NCBI GenBank assembly: GCA_965153455.1
Contig: OZ234497.1
Span: 20,453,872 to 20,517,871 of the forward strand
DNA: 64,000 bases
DNA from: Sphagnum compactum
Taxonomy: Eukaryota; Bryophyta; Sphagnopsida; Sphagnales
Direction of reading: 5' to 3'
How positions within the stretch are numbered: position 1 is the stretch's first letter; each line of letters begins with the position of its first letter. The translations under genes were made by a program, and so were the position numbers. A model generated the notes under the pieces. It did no database searches. It worked only from the letters and a program-made list of their open reading frames with translations, and had not been told where the DNA came from. Below are positions 62,360 to 64,000 of this stretch, one piece after another.

Positions 62360-62612
62360 CTCGTACTTTTCTCTGGAAATTCATAAAAGGAGCACATGAC
62401 TTTCATGAGTTCTGAAGTGCACAACAAAAAGACTCGTTCTTTTCTGGAGCTCTGGAAATTTATAATAGGACTATATGACTTTCACGAGTGCTGAAGTGCA
62501 CAACGAAAAAACTCATTCTTTTCTGGAGCTCTGTAAATTTATGAAAGGACTACATGACTTTCACAAGTGCTGAAGTGCACAGCAAAAAACTCGTTCTTTT
62601 CTGGAGCGCTGG
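62360..62612. repeat. About 80-bp tandem repeat, three copies
   Basis: Units contain CTGGAAATT-TATAA-AGGA, CATGACTTTCA-GAGT, CTGAAGTGCACAAC and TCGTTCTTTTCTGGAGC, beginning near 62371, 62451 and 62531. The first unit is the most diverged. It lies about 620 bp beyond the stop of the minus-strand gene at 63.2 kb. Confidence 0.8.
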
Positions 62613-63231
62613 GCCAGAACATGATCTGCCTGCTGCAAATGGCATCCGAGAGACATTTCTTAATGATATCCCTGCTGCGAATACCATGTGTAAGAGACAC
62701 TATTTCTCAATGATATGCTTGCTGCAAATGGCATGTAGTCGTAATCAAAAGAACTCAGAAGATTGGCTTTTGGGCCTGAGAAGAGAGGTAGATTGGCTTG
62801 TGGGCATGTAACAAGTTCACTACCCATTGGTACTAGTGATAGCCAAATGTAAGAGTACAAGCACTTCCAAAGCACCATTTTAGATTTGCTCATAAAAAAT
62901 GAGCATCAGAGTTTCATCTCTGAAAGACAGTTCAGACCACCTTGTTTCAGATCATCAATGAACATGATCTCAAAATTGTTTGTTAGGTTTATTGGCCTAG
63001 AGAGAGGGAGAGAGGGAGAGAAAGAGCTCTATAAAGAAGACAAGCAAAGTTAAGAATCTCTACAACACATCAAATGTTCAAAAAAGTACAAGAAAGGGGC
63101 TATTCACATCCAAAAAAATCACCTTGGTCTGAGATCACAGCATCATAGAACAGTTCTAGACTTTCTCCATTGCCACAATCCCTTCTTATTCAAAATGCTC
63201 CCTGCAGTCTGAAGTCTGAGGTCTAGCATCT
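62613..63231 (-). other. 3' flank of the small membrane protein gene
   Basis: Probably contains its 3' UTR. A GAGAGGGA-type purine run lies at about 62999-63025. No other gene recognised. Confidence 0.4.
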
Positions 63232-63970
63232 TCATCCCCTCCCTGCCTTCATAATAGCCTCTGCAGAAAGCTTCTTGTCTTGCAGCTTCAGATTGTTCCA
63301 CAAGTATCTTCCACTGAGCATGTCCACCAAAAGCCAGAAACCTGCTCTCAATCTCATAGACACCTGAAAGAAGAGAATCCCTCCCACACTCTGTTCTGTT
63401 ACTCCCTCCTTCACAAGCAACTGTAATACTCAAACTCCAATGCTTGAAAGCTGCACTGCATTGTTTTCTCTACGACACACTGCCTTCACCAAAATCCTGT
63501 TCGGCTACAAGAAAACCTATAGATAGGTTCATCGCCAAGGCGCAATACAGAGTTCTCCGGCTTAAGAAAATCCCACGAAAATCTCTCATACTTAGAAATC
63601 TAAAACGAACAAGACTCACAATTCTTACAAACTGCCAGCGTCAAACAGAAAAAAATACAAAATGCAACGACTAATGAACACGGAAGTAGGGAAGAAAAAC
63701 AGGAAAAAAAACACAACAAAGACACAAAGTTTCCCGATGACACAAAAACACAAAGCTCTCTACCAATCTACTCACCTTCTTGCAAGCATTCTGGTTTCCT
63801 CCCTCTACAAGACTCCTGTCGTCAGCGCTCCCTACTTGCAGCACCTCATCCGTGGCATCGAAAACGCCACCGCCTCCCGGCTTGGTACTATTACTAGTCA
63901 CAGACGTGAAGGCGAAGTAGCCAGCTAGAAGCGCCGAGAGAAACAACAGAATCACACGCAACGGACACAT
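63232..63970 (-). CDS. Small plant-type single-pass membrane protein, 108 residues
   Basis: Two exons (minus): 63970-63776 and 63363-63232, joined GT-AG with the frame kept (NACKK then VSMRLRAGFW). The N-terminus MCPLRVILLFLSALLAGYFAF is a signal-anchor-like membrane segment (about residues 5-22). A variable Gly/Asp/Ser-rich stretch follows, then a conserved-looking C-terminal part GFWLLVDMLSGRYLW. From memory, small proteins with MCPLR-LI and SGFW...D-A-GRYLW blocks are conserved across land plants; I know no established function for them. The match of both end blocks across a clean intron supports a real gene. The second exon read in another phase gives a longer but unmatched frame, which I discarded. 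The promoter lies beyond the window edge. Confidence 0.78.
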
Positions 63971-64000
63971 AGTAGTAAGGCAAAATGGCCTTATATTCTT

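Overview
The window is nuclear DNA of a land plant. It holds a two-exon alpha-expansin, a 14-exon sucrose synthase, a plastid MPBQ/MSBQ methyltransferase (VTE3 type), a protein with two PARP-type zinc fingers, a six-exon thylakoidal processing peptidase and a small plant-type membrane protein. All have GT-AG introns. Gene-rich patches are separated by AT-rich, repeat-filled DNA. A fern or other non-seed plant is my guess, from the chromovirus type and general character; the sequence does not prove it.

Layout. 1-5.3 kb: AT-rich spacer with a 48-bp minisatellite and a 22-bp repeat array. 5.86-7.6 kb: expansin (minus) and its leader. 7.6-21.9 kb: gene-poor, with short tandem repeats, a large inverted repeat and a perfect hairpin. 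21.97-27.23 kb: sucrose synthase (minus). 29.03-31.12 kb: VTE3-type methyltransferase (minus). 33.90-36.09 kb: double zf-PARP protein (minus). 37.49-46.49 kb: a hAT DNA transposon with 13-bp terminal inverted repeats and an 8-bp target duplication, into which a complete 5.6-kb Ty3/gypsy chromovirus (minus; 267-bp LTRs, 5-bp target duplication) and a decayed piece of chloroplast rpoC1 have been inserted. 47.5-49.35 kb: a second, older hAT remnant. 53.33-56.01 kb: thylakoidal processing peptidase (plus). 56-63.2 kb: spacer. 63.23-63.97 kb: small conserved membrane protein (minus).

The genes are independent nuclear loci, not an operon. Two products act in the chloroplast: VTE3 in tocopherol and plastoquinone synthesis at the inner envelope, and the peptidase in maturing thylakoid-lumen proteins. 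Sucrose synthase and expansin serve sucrose use and wall growth. The zf-PARP protein is probably a nuclear DNA-break binder.

The most unusual observation is in the chromovirus. It has no tRNA-type primer-binding site. Instead, 2 nt after its 5' LTR lies a 10-nt sequence that is the exact reverse complement of the predicted first 10 nt of its own RNA, 33 nt below the LTR TATA box. This is the arrangement expected for Tf1-like self-primed reverse transcription.
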